NCBI RefSeq assembly: GCF_019457515.1
Contig: NZ_CP080421.1
Location: 1,612,001-1,676,000 of the forward strand
Direction: 5' to 3'
Origin: Shewanella mesophila
GTDB taxonomy: Bacteria > Pseudomonadota > Gammaproteobacteria > Enterobacterales > Shewanellaceae
Length of the DNA stretch: 64,000 bases
Every line of letters begins with the position of its first letter. Position 1 is the first letter of the stretch. Positions 1-9,599 of the stretch are shown piece by piece. The notes beneath the pieces are model-generated. The model was not told the DNA's origin. It did not search any database and saw nothing but the letters and a program-made list of their open reading frames with translations. The translations under genes and the position numbers were made by a program.

Positions 1-144
1 CTTGGAATCGAGGTCGTTGAGCGGGTGCCACTGCAGGTCGGTAAAAATCGTTATAACGAAGCCTATCTAAAAACTAAGTCAACCGAACTTGGTCATATGA
101 TGTCTGAATATCATTTTACGGAAGATAAGGGCTGCAACTCCTAA
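1..144 (+). CDS. ribA: GTP cyclohydrolase II, C-terminal end (partial)
   Basis: The window opens inside a reading frame of 47 codons ending in TAA at 142-144. The residues include [19 protein letters not shown] followed by a [15 protein letters not shown] tail, which is the conserved C-terminus of RibA. That enzyme converts GTP to the first committed pyrimidine intermediate of riboflavin synthesis. The zinc-binding and catalytic parts lie outside the window, so completeness cannot be judged. Identification rests on recognising this tail. Confidence 0.85.
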   Translation, partial: LGIEVVERVPLQVGKNRYNEAYLKTKSTELGHMMSEYHFTEDKGCNS

Positions 145-240
145 TCATCTTCTCAAACTCATGGCGGCTAGCTTTTAATTTGGCAAGTCGCTATAGTTTT
201 TAGCTTTAATTTGTTTGTTAACTAAAGCTTCCTATTCTAT

Positions 241-1089
241 ATGCCGATACGCATATCTCTGTTTCTTACCTGTATACTCTTTGGTTTAGCTAGCTTTTCT
301 GCTGTGGCTGAACATGAATAAGATTTTGCTCATTATGCATTTGCCAACTATCTGGGCAGCGGCTTCTGCCGACCATCAGGCGAAATGTCACAGTGCTTTA
401 TATTCCTCATCGCTTTGAATTGTGTAGCGATTAAGATTCGTTATTGAGATTGCGCTCAGCGGTATCATTTGGTTTATTCAATTTTACTTGGGACGTTCTA
501 CCTGATGGCGAGTTTCCATCGAGTGTGGGACGACGACATTTATGCCAAGCATAGAACATCGAAATCAAACCTCGGCGACTCATGAGTTCCAATCTTATGT
601 CGACTTAGGTTATGCAATAATTTTTCTACAGGTAATGATGTCGCCATCTTCTCGGCAGGTGTATCGAGTTTGCGAGAATTAACCCTTGAACAGAGTCGAC
701 CTATTTGGGTGAATAGACTCTTTTTTGCAGGTTATCGCAGTTTTGATGGCAAGCAACAAGCAACAAGCAACAAGCAACAAGCAACGTACTCTGCTATTCA
801 ATCAGGTATCTATATCGGCACTGATATTCATTGGCGATGGAATTGGCTAGGAGTGGGTGTAAAACCTAGAGTGTTCACTGCTGGCTATTGGTATTTTGAT
901 AGGCTTCGTTTTGTTATGCCTATCGGTGATGATGTGCTGGTTTCCCATAATTTGGAACTTGGTGCTACGCTGGCTTTTTCAAAGCCCATTTTATGGGAAT
1001 GAATGGGAATAATTGACCGCCTAGGTGTCAGTTATCGAGTGGGTGATGGTGTACACGCGTGGCGATTGGTTTTTGAGTTTCCTATATGA
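241..1089 (+). pseudogene. Decayed outer-membrane beta-barrel-like protein
   Basis: An ATG at 241 opens a signal-peptide-like stretch (MPIRISLFLTCILFGLASFS, then AVAEHE) that stops after 26 residues at 319-321. Coding character resumes in other frames (for example DFAHYAFANYLGSG at about 322). The longest remnant, roughly 620-1002, contains alternating aromatic stretches such as GIYIGTDIHWRWNWLGVGVK, and after a further break the sequence ends with HAWRLVFEFPI at 1089. Signal peptide, amphipathic strands and terminal aromatic strand suggest a destroyed outer-membrane barrel, perhaps of the solitary autotransporter-like barrel family found in Shewanella and Vibrio. That family call is memory-based and tentative. 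Several frame breaks make a working product unlikely. Confidence 0.55.
751..785 (+). repeat. Five perfect copies of a 7-bp unit (AAGCAAC)
   Basis: AAGCAAC occurs five times head to tail inside the decayed barrel gene. In the remaining open frame it encodes a Gln/Ala/Thr/Ser/Asn/Lys stretch. Because the unit is not a multiple of three, gain or loss of a copy shifts the frame, so it could have caused or could modulate the gene disruption. Confidence 0.9.
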
Positions 1090-1165
1090 TAGCAATCAGT
1101 ACAACAAGCGATTGGGCAATCTTAAGAAAGCCCTTCATTTGGCCACTTGCTTAGGCTGATAGGTA

Positions 1166-1492
1166 TTACTCGCTCTTTCCCCAAATATTGGCATTGACCG
1201 AACTCGAGCGTTGATTTTTACTGCTGCTAGGCGTTTTTGCGGCAGGAAGTTCCTGCTGCGGCTTTAGTTTTGGCAGCGGTAACTTATTCATCTTTAAATA
1301 AAGGTATTCCACCTTCTCTCTGGCCCATGGCGTTTTACGTAAAAACTTGAGGCTAGATTTGATGCTTGGATCGTGATTAAAACAGCGGATATCGATACGC
1401 TGACCTAGCTCTTCCCAGCCATAATGATCGACTAAGTCATTGAGTAAATTTTCTAACTTTATTCCGTGGAGAGGGTTGTTCGTCTGTGTCAT
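1166..1492 (-). CDS. VF530 family DNA-binding protein (DUF2132)
   Basis: The 108-residue product begins with [20 protein letters not shown] and continues through [19 protein letters not shown] and [20 protein letters not shown]. This matches the VF530/DUF2132 family, small helical proteins named after a Vibrio fischeri DNA-binding protein. The family core fills residues 7-70. The last 35 residues are Pro/Ser/Lys-rich, probably disordered, and extend beyond the usual core. It is monocistronic, facing the decayed barrel gene. The cellular role of the family is not established. Confidence 0.85.
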   Translation of the reverse strand: MTQTNNPLHGIKLENLLNDLVDHYGWEELGQRIDIRCFNHDPSIKSSLKFLRKTPWAREKVEYLYLKMNKLPLPKLKPQQELPAAKTPSSSKNQRSSSVNANIWGKSE

Positions 1493-1553
1493 GTCGATCA
1501 GTTTATCAATGAAGATTTTCTCAATTATATCAGTTTATCTGAGGTGTATCAGA

Positions 1554-1580
1554 TAAAAAAGAGAGCCACATAGGCTCTCT
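1554..1580 (-). terminator. Intrinsic terminator of the S8 protease gene
   Basis: An 8-bp perfect stem (AGAGAGCC/GGCTCTCT) with a 5-base loop is followed on the minus strand by a run of T. It lies just after the protease stop codon. Confidence 0.85.
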
Positions 1581-1597
1581 GTTTTAGGTTGCTGTGA

Positions 1598-4024
1598 TTA
1601 CTGGAAGCTTATCTGCCAAGCATCTATGCTACCTGTATCACGACGAGCGCTGTCTACGGCTTTTAGATTCCAAGTGCCGGCTGAATCAACGCCAGACATG
1701 TCTACTGTGTAGGTCTTGACTATGTTGTCAGCACTTCCGCCACTGTTATCATGTAGAATCGCAACCTGCCCAGAAGGGCTGTGTAACTCAACTTGAAGAT
1801 CACCAATATAGGTATGGGTGATATTGACCGTTACGCTAACCATTCCCGAATCACCAGTACGAACAACGCTTATTGGGCTTTTAATACCCGTTGTGTTGTT
1901 GTCTGGGATGGCATAAGTCGTGTTGTTTGTATAACTCGCTGCTCCGCCACCAGTGCTACCACCACCGTTTTGCTCTGTGAAGCTAGCCGTTAGGTTTACG
2001 CCGCTGAATGCGCTATAACCTTGTACCATCACATAGTAAGTGCCCGCTTGCGCTGTACTGATAGGACATGACTCGCTGTTACCACCTTTCCATGGACGAC
2101 AATCATAGCTGCTACTGGTTGGTGCTGCGCCATACTGTACATACAGATCGGCATCACCCGTACCGCCGCTCATGGCGAAGTTTAGATCGCTAGCACCAGC
2201 AGGGACGTCGATAGAGAAGTGCAGTTCATCATCTTTAGCGCCAGTTAAGTTTGTTTTCGCAACACCATTAACTAATACATTGTCACCGCCTGTTCCTCCA
2301 CCTGTTCCTGGATCGGTTGGACCATCACAAGATTCATCAAGGTAGGCTTTGGCTGCAACCGCATCGATAAGACCGTAACCGGTTTTGTCATCACGACCTG
2401 CCGTTTCTAGATCTTCAGCTGTCGCCGTCAATGCAGTGCGGACCTGAGCTGCGCTACATTCTGGGTGGAAGCTCCATACTAAGGTTGCAACACCCGATAC
2501 ATGTGGCGTAGCCATTGAAGTACCATTGTAGTATTCGTAATCTTCATTATCAGTGCTTGCCACTGTGACCGATGTGCCTATATGAGCTCTTAGTGCTTGC
2601 CCTGTTGCACGGTCAACTGATACAGATACGATCGGTGCCTCGTTGTTGGTATCCACTAGGAAAGGATTTTGAAGACCAGGAAGAGTTGAGTTACTAAATA
2701 CGATGGCTGCTTGAGCACCAGCATTGTTACAAGCTTTAACTGCATCAATTTCTGGATAGCTTGCCCCTTGGTTGCCTACACGCTCAACCAGACAGACTTT
2801 ACCTGTCATATTACCGCAGTTAAATGTACTACCTGAAACCGAACATTCGGCTAATTCAGCCGTAACTGAGCCGACGATAGGAGTGCCAACATAATTACCC
2901 GCTGATTGAACGAAACGATTATGTGGAACAACGCCATTGGTAAAGTATGATTGACCGCCAGCTGTAATGTCGGCTAAACGACCTTCACCACGAGTCACAG
3001 TTGAAAGAATCGCTTCACCAGGACCCGAGATCTCGACTTGGTTGGTATATTGAGAAAATGCAGCGTGATCTTTGTTGTTATCGACTGCAGCAACCGACAT
3101 TACCGCATCGTAAGATGCGGGATAGCTATGTGTGTTATCACCATCATTACCCGCAGCAGCGATTAGTAACACACCATTGCTGGCATGTGCAGCTAGAGCA
3201 TTACGTTCAGTGGTGCTAGAGTTCGCGCCACCTAGGCTCATAGTGACAACGTTGGCACCATTATTAACACAGGTATCTACCGCCGAGACCAAAGATGATG
3301 AATAGCCCCATCCATCGGCATTGAATACTTTAATCACATGTATATTGGCATTTTGGTTTGGCATAACACCAACGACACCATCATTGTTGGCGATAGCGGC
3401 GATGGTTCCTGCTACGTGAGTACCATGAGCATTACCTGCACCTGGTTCATACCAGTTAGCGGTACCAGAATTATTGGTACCAGTGACATTATTTCCATTG
3501 AGATCGCTATGACTACGGTCATAACCAGAGTCAATAATACAAATTGTACGGTTACCGGCTTGGCTATCACTCAGGCTAGTTGCACCGACGTAAGTTTGTC
3601 CCCAAGGTGTGGTTTCACTTAATAGGCGGCGCGGCATATCTTCTTCAACATAGTCAACGTCGGCACGCAGTTTTAATGCTTTTATCGCTTTAGAATCAAG
3701 CTGTGCTGAATAAGCGTTGCTATGGCCAATACGCTTCATCTGCTTTGCTGCAACGCTATTTAGTGCACGGTGATGAGAAAAAACTTCATTTGCACGGGGT
3801 TGATAATCAGCAGTTTCAATGGCATTTGAGCTAAGTGCTGGGCTAACCTGTGCGTTTTTAAATTTAACGATATAGCGTTTTGGCAGTGGTGAAGCTTGAG
3901 TTAATCGAGCCGATTCTGCCTGCAGCTGAAGTCCTTTAGAAGGTGCAGCGTTAACGTTAGCCGCAATAGCCAAAGCTAATGCAGATAAAGACATAGCGAC
4001 CGCAGTTGTTTTTTTAACTGTCAT
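1598..4024 (-). CDS. Secreted S8 (subtilisin-like) serine protease with PA, PPC and P domains
   Basis: The 808-residue extracellular protease starts with a Sec signal peptide (cleavage probably after NVNA, residue 26) and an inhibitor-I9-like propeptide (about 48-130). The catalytic triad is visible: Asp165 in IIDSGYD, His200 in HGTHVAGT and Ser503 in NGTSMATPHVSG, with oxyanion Asn293 in AAAGNDG. A protease-associated (PA) insert occupies about 370-490 within the catalytic domain. After a Gly/Thr linker come a pre-peptidase C-terminal (PPC) domain (about 585-685) and a proprotein-convertase P domain (about 700-808). These C-terminal domains are usual in secreted proteases of marine gammaproteobacteria and are often removed during maturation. 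A GGAAG ribosome site precedes the ATG. It is transcribed alone and ends at its own terminator. Confidence 0.93.
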   Translation of the reverse strand: MTVKKTTAVAMSLSALALAIAANVNAAPSKGLQLQAESARLTQASPLPKRYIVKFKNAQVSPALSSNAIETADYQPRANEVFSHHRALNSVAAKQMKRIGHSNAYSAQLDSKAIKALKLRADVDYVEEDMPRRLLSETTPWGQTYVGATSLSDSQAGNRTICIIDSGYDRSHSDLNGNNVTGTNNSGTANWYEPGAGNAHGTHVAGTIAAIANNDGVVGVMPNQNANIHVIKVFNADGWGYSSSLVSAVDTCVNNGANVVTMSLGGANSSTTERNALAAHASNGVLLIAAAGNDGDNTHSYPASYDAVMSVAAVDNNKDHAAFSQYTNQVEISGPGEAILSTVTRGEGRLADITAGGQSYFTNGVVPHNRFVQSAGNYVGTPIVGSVTAELAECSVSGSTFNCGNMTGKVCLVERVGNQGASYPEIDAVKACNNAGAQAAIVFSNSTLPGLQNPFLVDTNNEAPIVSVSVDRATGQALRAHIGTSVTVASTDNEDYEYYNGTSMATPHVSGVATLVWSFHPECSAAQVRTALTATAEDLETAGRDDKTGYGLIDAVAAKAYLDESCDGPTDPGTGGGTGGDNVLVNGVAKTNLTGAKDDELHFSIDVPAGASDLNFAMSGGTGDADLYVQYGAAPTSSSYDCRPWKGGNSESCPISTAQAGTYYVMVQGYSAFSGVNLTASFTEQNGGGSTGGGAASYTNNTTYAIPDNNTTGIKSPISVVRTGDSGMVSVTVNITHTYIGDLQVELHSPSGQVAILHDNSGGSADNIVKTYTVDMSGVDSAGTWNLKAVDSARRDTGSIDAWQISFQ

Positions 4025-4462
4025 TTTTAGTCTTCCATTTCAAATTTAGAATTAATAATTATTATTAGAGTGTTTTTCAGCGTTACCGCCGAAAAAAATG
4101 TTACTCGGCAGTGAATTTATCTTTTGGTGATACATTTGTAAATGCAGTGTTAACCATTGGTTTATTGTTAATCTATCAAGTAGATAGAAGTTGGTTTATG
4201 CAAAAATACGATATTTGTAACGTGAATTTAGTGAGTTTAGAGTGAAAATTTGAATATTTACTCGATTTTTGTGATTGTTTATTTTTCTAGTCGTGGGAGA
4301 GATATATACTGGGGGGATAGGTTATTTTAGTATTATCTATATGTTATTTAAGGTTAATTTAATATTCGCTTTTAGTATAACTTATTCCTATAAGTTATAT
4401 GTATTTAAGTTTTGATTTTTTAGTCAAATGTAACAGCTAAGCTAACTTAGATTCTAGCGATT
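4025..4462. other. Intergenic region upstream of the S8 protease
   Basis: About 440 A+T-rich bases contain no convincing gene. They should hold the protease promoter on the minus strand. A small palindrome AACCATTGGTT at 4152-4162 is the only symmetric element I noted; no regulator can be assigned. Confidence 0.5.
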
Positions 4463-4488
4463 AAAAAAGCACCTAAGGGTGCTTTTTT
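4463..4488 (-). terminator. Terminator of the RND/rhodanese operon
   Basis: An 11-bp stem (AAAAAAGCACC/GGTGCTTTTTT) with loop TAAG lies downstream of the rhodanese stop and has T-runs on both strands. Confidence 0.88.
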
Positions 4489-4515
4489 AATAATGTAACA
4501 TTTATCGTTTGGCTA

Positions 4516-4905
4516 CTATTTGTGCTCTGCAAGCTGTTCGTAACCTCCACCATTATGAATCTTGCTGTAACCTAGTTCGATTAAACTGGTCTGTGCGATA
4601 CCACTGCGGCGTCCACTTCGACAATACACCACAACAGGCTGATCCTTAGCTATTTTTTGTTTGGTAAACTCGGCAGATATGCTCTCATAGGGAATATTTA
4701 CCGCGTTATCTAAATGCCCTTGACTGAACTCTTCTGGGGTACGGACATCAATGACTAAGGCACCGTTATTGATCATCTCCCATGCCGCTGTTTGAGCATC
4801 AGCTTCTGCTGCCACACTCGGGGTCGATAACCCTATAGCGGCTACAAATAACAGTGCAATAAGCGTTTTAAATTGCTTTAACAGTATGTAAGTGGTTTGT
4901 CCCAC
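4516..4905 (-). CDS. Exported rhodanese-like protein
   Basis: A single-domain rhodanese of 129 residues. An N-terminal signal peptide (LKQFKTLIALLFVAAIGLST, then PSVAA) is followed by a rhodanese fold with VIDVRTPEEFSQGHLDNAVN and the active-site loop VVYCRSGRRSG, whose Cys would carry persulfide sulfur. I chose the GTG at 4903-4905 because AAGGAG lies 5 bases upstream; the open frame extends further but would overlap the preceding gene. It is last in an operon with an RND pump and a DUF2892 protein. A periplasmic sulfur-relay role is inferred; the physiological substrate is unknown. Confidence 0.85.
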   Translation of the reverse strand: MGQTTYILLKQFKTLIALLFVAAIGLSTPSVAAEADAQTAAWEMINNGALVIDVRTPEEFSQGHLDNAVNIPYESISAEFTKQKIAKDQPVVVYCRSGRRSGIAQTSLIELGYSKIHNGGGYEQLAEHK

Positions 4906-4918
4906 GTGAACTCCTTGT

Positions 4919-5140
4919 TTAACTTTGTTGTTTGGCACGCTCAATTTCGGCTTCACTCTTAATACCAAGTTTTTTCATTATCATGGCGGCAGGGCAAAAA
5001 CCAGTAAATGCGCTTTGAAATAGATTAGCGCCAACAAAGACAGTAAGCCAGACAAAATTATGATGTACTAATGCAGTGAGTGCTAAAGACAGTAACACCA
5101 TAAAGCCAGCAAAAGCGAAAATACTACGTTCGATAGACAT
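4919..5140 (-). CDS. DUF2892 (YgaP-like) inner-membrane protein
   Basis: This 73-residue protein has two hydrophobic segments (about 7-25 and 29-47) and the TGFCPAAMIMKKLG motif typical of DUF2892. The same domain forms the membrane tail of the E. coli rhodanese YgaP. Here it is a separate polypeptide 13 bases upstream of an exported rhodanese, so the two may form a split functional pair. An AAGGAG-like site precedes the ATG. It lies between the RND pump gene and the rhodanese gene in one operon. Confidence 0.85.
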   Translation of the reverse strand: MSIERSIFAFAGFMVLLSLALTALVHHNFVWLTVFVGANLFQSAFTGFCPAAMIMKKLGIKSEAEIERAKQQS

Positions 5141-5163
5141 GATTAACTCCTTAAATGGACTGC

Positions 5164-8100
5164 TTAGTTAGCAGCAATATGTGACAATTTTTTATGCATG
5201 ACGGCGTAATACAACACTGGAATAACGACTAATGTCAGCAAGGTTGATACGAAAATACCGAAGATCAAACTGATGGCTAATCCATTGAATATGGGGTCAT
5301 CGAGAATGAAAAGGGCACCAATCATCGCTGCCAGTCCAGTTAACATAATGGGTTTGGCTCGAACCGCACCAGAATGAATAACGGCCTGCTCAAAGGGAAC
5401 ACCCGCAGCCGTTTCTTGATTAATAAAATCGACCAATAGAATTGAGTTACGCACAATAATACCCGCAAGGGCTATCATCCCAATCATAGACGTTGCGGTG
5501 AACTGAGCTCCAAGCAGTGCATGACCTGGCATAACGCCGATAATGGTCAAAGGAATTGGCGCCATAATAATCAGCGGCACTGTGTAGGATTTGAATTGAC
5601 CGACCACAAGCAGATAGATAGCTATCATGCCTACCGCATAGGCGATCCCCATATCTCTAAAGGTTTCGTAGGTGATTTTCCATTCACCGTCCCAAAGTAC
5701 TGCAATGCTATCCAGTCCAGAAGGCTGATTAACATAGTGTTGCTCGAAACCTAGGCCATCTTCACCATCAATGGCTGAGGCCATCTCAAACATGCCGTAG
5801 AGTGGACTATCTAGTGGCCCCGCCATATCGGCAACGACCATGATCATTGGGATCATGTTTTTGTGAATAATAGGTGCGTCGATTTGAGTCTTGTTAATAT
5901 GCACTAACTCAGATACTGGAACAGAGCTACCATTCATGGTTTTCAATCTGAGGTTTAGCACTTGCTCCAGATCGACTTTGGCCCCTTCATCAAGTTGTAA
6001 TTTGATAGGTACTGGCGTTTTATGGTTCGGCTTGTGTAGATAGCTGACCTCTTTACCGCCAATCGAGGTTGCAACTAATTCGACAATATTGCTGTATGGG
6101 ACACCCAATAGGCTAGCTTTTGAACGGTCAATATTCACTTGCCATTTTTGCTGCGCTGCGGGCAGGTAGATGTCGATATCAACAACATCTTGAGTTTGAT
6201 GGAACAGTTGCTGGAGTTGTAATGCCGCTTGTTCTCTCAGCGTTTCATTTGGCGCATACACCTCGGCCAAAATGGGTGACCATACAGGTGGACCCGGTGG
6301 CACTTCGACAACCTTAACGTTGGCATTGTATTTGGTCGCAATCTGTTGCAGTGACTCTCTTACAGAAACCGCAATAGAGTGGCTATCTCGATGACGCTCA
6401 GACTTATCGACTAAGTTAACTTGAATATCGCCAAGCTCTTGGGTTTCTCTTAAGAAATAGTGCCTAACCAGACCATTGAAATTCATTGGTGCATTAGTGC
6501 CAGCATACATTTGATAGTTATCGACTTCTTCAACCTGATTGAGCTGTTGCCCTAGCGCTTTAAGCACTCTCTGGGTCTGTTCCACAGGCGTGCCTTCGGG
6601 CATATCGACCATGACTTGGAATTCAGATTTATTATCAAATGGCAGCATTTTTAATACCACCAATTGACTGATAGGCAAAGATATGGCGATGACAATCAAG
6701 AGGGTTATTGCCGCCGCAAGCCCCAATCTTGCTTTGGATGCTTGCCGACCTTTAACAAAGGGCGAGATGAGTGCGGTAAATGCTTTAACCATGCGAGTCG
6801 TAGACGCCTCATCTTCTGTTGCGTTACCAGTGGTGTGCTTATGCTGTTTTAGCAATTTAGTCGCCAGCCAAGGGGTGACGATAAATGCGATTGCTAGGGA
6901 GATCAGCATCCCCATACTGGCATTTATGGGGATTGGACTCATATAGGGGCCCATAAGACCCGACACAAATGCCATAGGCATCAAGGCTGCGATCACCGTG
7001 AAGGTGGCTAATATCGTGGGGCCACCGACTTCATCAACGGCGACAGGAATGAGCTCGGTAAATGAACGTTTTCCCAGCGCCATATGACGGTGAATATTTT
7101 CGACAACCACAATCGCATCATCGACCAAGATCCCGATCGAAAATATCAGTGCAAAAAGTGAGATACGGTTGAGGGTAAAGCCCCACGCCCATGAAGCGAA
7201 TAGGGTGATGGCCAAGGTAATAATAATGGCGATGCCGACGACGACAGCCTCACGTAGGCCCATAGCCAAGAAGACCAAGATGACAACGGCTGAGGTGGCA
7301 AATACTAGCTTTAAAATGAGGGTGTTGGCTTTATCGCCTGCTGTCTTACCATAGTTTCGCGATATGGTGACCTCGACATCGTCAGGTACTAAGATGTTAT
7401 CGACTTTATCGAGACGCTCTAAAATCGCATTGGCGATGTCGACCGCATTTTCACCTGGTTGTTTACCAATGGCGATGGTGACGGCTGGGTAGGTTGCAAG
7501 CTTATCACTGTGCCATGCATTTTTAGTCGGAATATCAGTGTTGAGGCTAACGGTAGCGATATCGGCGAGATAGACGGGCGCACTCTTACCTGATTCATCT
7601 TGATAAATGGCGACGACTAGCTGTTCAACCTCTTGTTGAGATTGTAAAAATTGCCCTGTTTGAACTTTGATCTCTTGGTTATTTTGAACCAGTGAAACAG
7701 GCATAGAGACGTGATTGTTACTGGCAAGGCTGTTGCTGATGTCATCATAGGTCAAGCCATAAAAGCTCATTTTGGCAGGATCAATACGAACATTTAGGCT
7801 AACGTCATGGCGCCCGACACTATAGATCTCACGAGTACCTGGAATGCGTTTGAGTTCTGTTTCGAGTCCTTTGGCTATGTGAGTCAGTTCCTCTGCCGAT
7901 CTCTGTGCTGACTTGGACCACAGCGTGAGAGTCACAATGGGAACATCATCTATCCCACGAGGTTTTATCTGAGGCTCACCGACCCCAGCTTGGGTCGCGA
8001 CCTTATCCATATTGGAATAGACCTGATTATACAGTTTGACGATCGCTTCGTTGCGGGGGATACCTACTTCAAAAATGGCGATTAACAGTGCGCCATCAGG

Positions 8101-8409
8101 TTGTGAGAATGAGTAGAGGGTATCGACCCCTTTTATTTGAGACAGTACTTGCTCCATCGGCAGGGTAACCAGTTGCTCAACTTCGCTGGGAGTTGCGCCA
8201 GGGAAGGGAATAAAGACATCTGCAAAGGTGACATCTATTTGTGGTTCTTCCTCTTTCGGGGTGACCAATACCGCAAATAGGCCAAGTAATAGGCCAAGGA
8301 GTGCAAGTAACGGGGTAATTGCACTAAGCTGAAATAGGGCGGCTATACGACCAGAAAAACCCAGTTTTGTCGTCTGGTTATCGCCATTATGCATTTGTTG
8401 CGAACTCAT
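5164..8409 (-). CDS. RND efflux transporter, inner-membrane permease subunit
   Basis: This 1081-residue proton-driven pump subunit has the RND arrangement of an N-terminal membrane helix (about 30-50), a large periplasmic loop, a helix bundle, a second loop and a C-terminal bundle. The proton-relay Asp pair is present in FSIGILVDDAIVVVENIHRH in the fourth helix (about residue 430). The N-terminal motif EEEPQIDVTFADVFIPFPGA resembles pumps of the hydrophobe/amphiphile group rather than metal pumps, but substrates cannot be read from sequence. AAGGAG precedes the ATG by 11 bases. It follows the adaptor gene by 33 bases, with DUF2892 and rhodanese genes downstream. No outer-membrane channel gene is adjacent, so a shared TolC-type channel is likely. 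Confidence 0.9.
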   Translation of the reverse strand: MSSQQMHNGDNQTTKLGFSGRIAALFQLSAITPLLALLGLLLGLFAVLVTPKEEEPQIDVTFADVFIPFPGATPSEVEQLVTLPMEQVLSQIKGVDTLYSFSQPDGALLIAIFEVGIPRNEAIVKLYNQVYSNMDKVATQAGVGEPQIKPRGIDDVPIVTLTLWSKSAQRSAEELTHIAKGLETELKRIPGTREIYSVGRHDVSLNVRIDPAKMSFYGLTYDDISNSLASNNHVSMPVSLVQNNQEIKVQTGQFLQSQQEVEQLVVAIYQDESGKSAPVYLADIATVSLNTDIPTKNAWHSDKLATYPAVTIAIGKQPGENAVDIANAILERLDKVDNILVPDDVEVTISRNYGKTAGDKANTLILKLVFATSAVVILVFLAMGLREAVVVGIAIIITLAITLFASWAWGFTLNRISLFALIFSIGILVDDAIVVVENIHRHMALGKRSFTELIPVAVDEVGGPTILATFTVIAALMPMAFVSGLMGPYMSPIPINASMGMLISLAIAFIVTPWLATKLLKQHKHTTGNATEDEASTTRMVKAFTALISPFVKGRQASKARLGLAAAITLLIVIAISLPISQLVVLKMLPFDNKSEFQVMVDMPEGTPVEQTQRVLKALGQQLNQVEEVDNYQMYAGTNAPMNFNGLVRHYFLRETQELGDIQVNLVDKSERHRDSHSIAVSVRESLQQIATKYNANVKVVEVPPGPPVWSPILAEVYAPNETLREQAALQLQQLFHQTQDVVDIDIYLPAAQQKWQVNIDRSKASLLGVPYSNIVELVATSIGGKEVSYLHKPNHKTPVPIKLQLDEGAKVDLEQVLNLRLKTMNGSSVPVSELVHINKTQIDAPIIHKNMIPMIMVVADMAGPLDSPLYGMFEMASAIDGEDGLGFEQHYVNQPSGLDSIAVLWDGEWKITYETFRDMGIAYAVGMIAIYLLVVGQFKSYTVPLIIMAPIPLTIIGVMPGHALLGAQFTATSMIGMIALAGIIVRNSILLVDFINQETAAGVPFEQAVIHSGAVRAKPIMLTGLAAMIGALFILDDPIFNGLAISLIFGIFVSTLLTLVVIPVLYYAVMHKKLSHIAAN

Positions 8410-8442
8410 CTTATTTACGACTCCTTGAAACGACCCAACCTA

Positions 8443-9459
8443 CTATTTATTGATGTTAAGCAGTACGCTATAAGCATCTGCGGCGACAACGTCACCCGCA
8501 TCTAACCCTGAAAGTACCTCATAACTGTCATCAAACTCGGCACCTAACCGGATCTGATTGAGTAGGAATTTTCCTTGTTGCTGTAAATAAACGGCACTGA
8601 TCTCATTTTGAAACATGATGGCTGCTTTCGGTATAACCATAGTGCTACGTTGACCCGCGACAAACTTAGCTTTTACCCACATTCCAGGCATCAGATTGGG
8701 TAGACCTTGGGGAAGATCTATCCGAGTCTTATAGCTATGACTCTTTGGGTCGGCAAAAGAGAAGATAGTTAATGCTTGTGACTGAATTTTTTGTTGATCA
8801 TTGAGTGTTAATTCAACATCAGGCTGTGCTCTGAGTGCGTCGATATAACGAAGTGGCACATGAGTAACGGCTCGCATTTGATCGGTAGAGAATCCACTCA
8901 ATAGTGGCTGTCCTGGAGAGACCGTTTCACCGACTTCAACAAAACGTTGGGTGACTACACCTGCAAATGGCGCACTAACGCTGGTATATTTGACCGATTC
9001 ATTGGCCTGAATAATGCGTGCTTTTGCGGCGCTTACAGCCTGAGCTGTTGAGCTGGCATTAGCGATGGCTTGATCCATGTCGCCTTGTGAGATCGCGCCT
9101 TTAGGAAAGAGCTCTTCGTAACGCTTACGCTGTTTTTGCGCTTCCTCATTTTGAGCCATGGCTCTTGCATAGTCGGCTTCGGCTGCCGCTAACTCTGCGC
9201 CTTGGGCGATACTGGTGATCTCTAATAGCGGCGCTCCTTGTGGCACAATATCATTCACGTCGTAATTGATTTTGATGATGCGCCCGGAAGTTTGTGCAGA
9301 CACAGTCGCGGCCTTAACCGCTTCAAGCTGCGCATCGAGGGTGATCCATTGCGGTAACGGCTGCGGATTGACTGTAATGGTTTTGACTGACTCTGCAGAT
9401 GCGAACAGGCTGCAAATAGAGAGAATAAAACCGACTGATAACGGGTGTTGAATACGCAT
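8443..9459 (-). CDS. RND efflux periplasmic adaptor (membrane fusion protein)
   Basis: The product is 338 residues from the chosen start. It begins with a signal peptide (MRIQHPLSVGFILSICSLFA, then SAE), followed by a biotinyl-lipoyl-like segment (VSAQTSGRIIKINYDVNDIV), an alpha-helical hairpin rich in Ala/Glu/Gln (about 85-145), the second half-motif SVSAPFAGVVTQRFVEVGET, and a beta-barrel/proximal domain. The frame is open to 9486, but GGAGG 11 bases before the ATG at 9459 and the signal peptide favour the shorter form. It would link the downstream pump to an outer-membrane channel. It is the first gene of the operon running to the rhodanese. Confidence 0.88.
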   Translation of the reverse strand: MRIQHPLSVGFILSICSLFASAESVKTITVNPQPLPQWITLDAQLEAVKAATVSAQTSGRIIKINYDVNDIVPQGAPLLEITSIAQGAELAAAEADYARAMAQNEEAQKQRKRYEELFPKGAISQGDMDQAIANASSTAQAVSAAKARIIQANESVKYTSVSAPFAGVVTQRFVEVGETVSPGQPLLSGFSTDQMRAVTHVPLRYIDALRAQPDVELTLNDQQKIQSQALTIFSFADPKSHSYKTRIDLPQGLPNLMPGMWVKAKFVAGQRSTMVIPKAAIMFQNEISAVYLQQQGKFLLNQIRLGAEFDDSYEVLSGLDAGDVVAADAYSVLLNINK

Positions 9460-9599
9460 AAGACTGACGACCTCCAAAAACTTCATAAGAAAATTCTAAT
9501 GGACTTTTGAAACGAGTGCAATCATTTATTAGAAAAACGCGATGAATAGGGGGTTAGTCAGCGGCCTAATTCATCAATATAAGATAATAACGCTAACAT

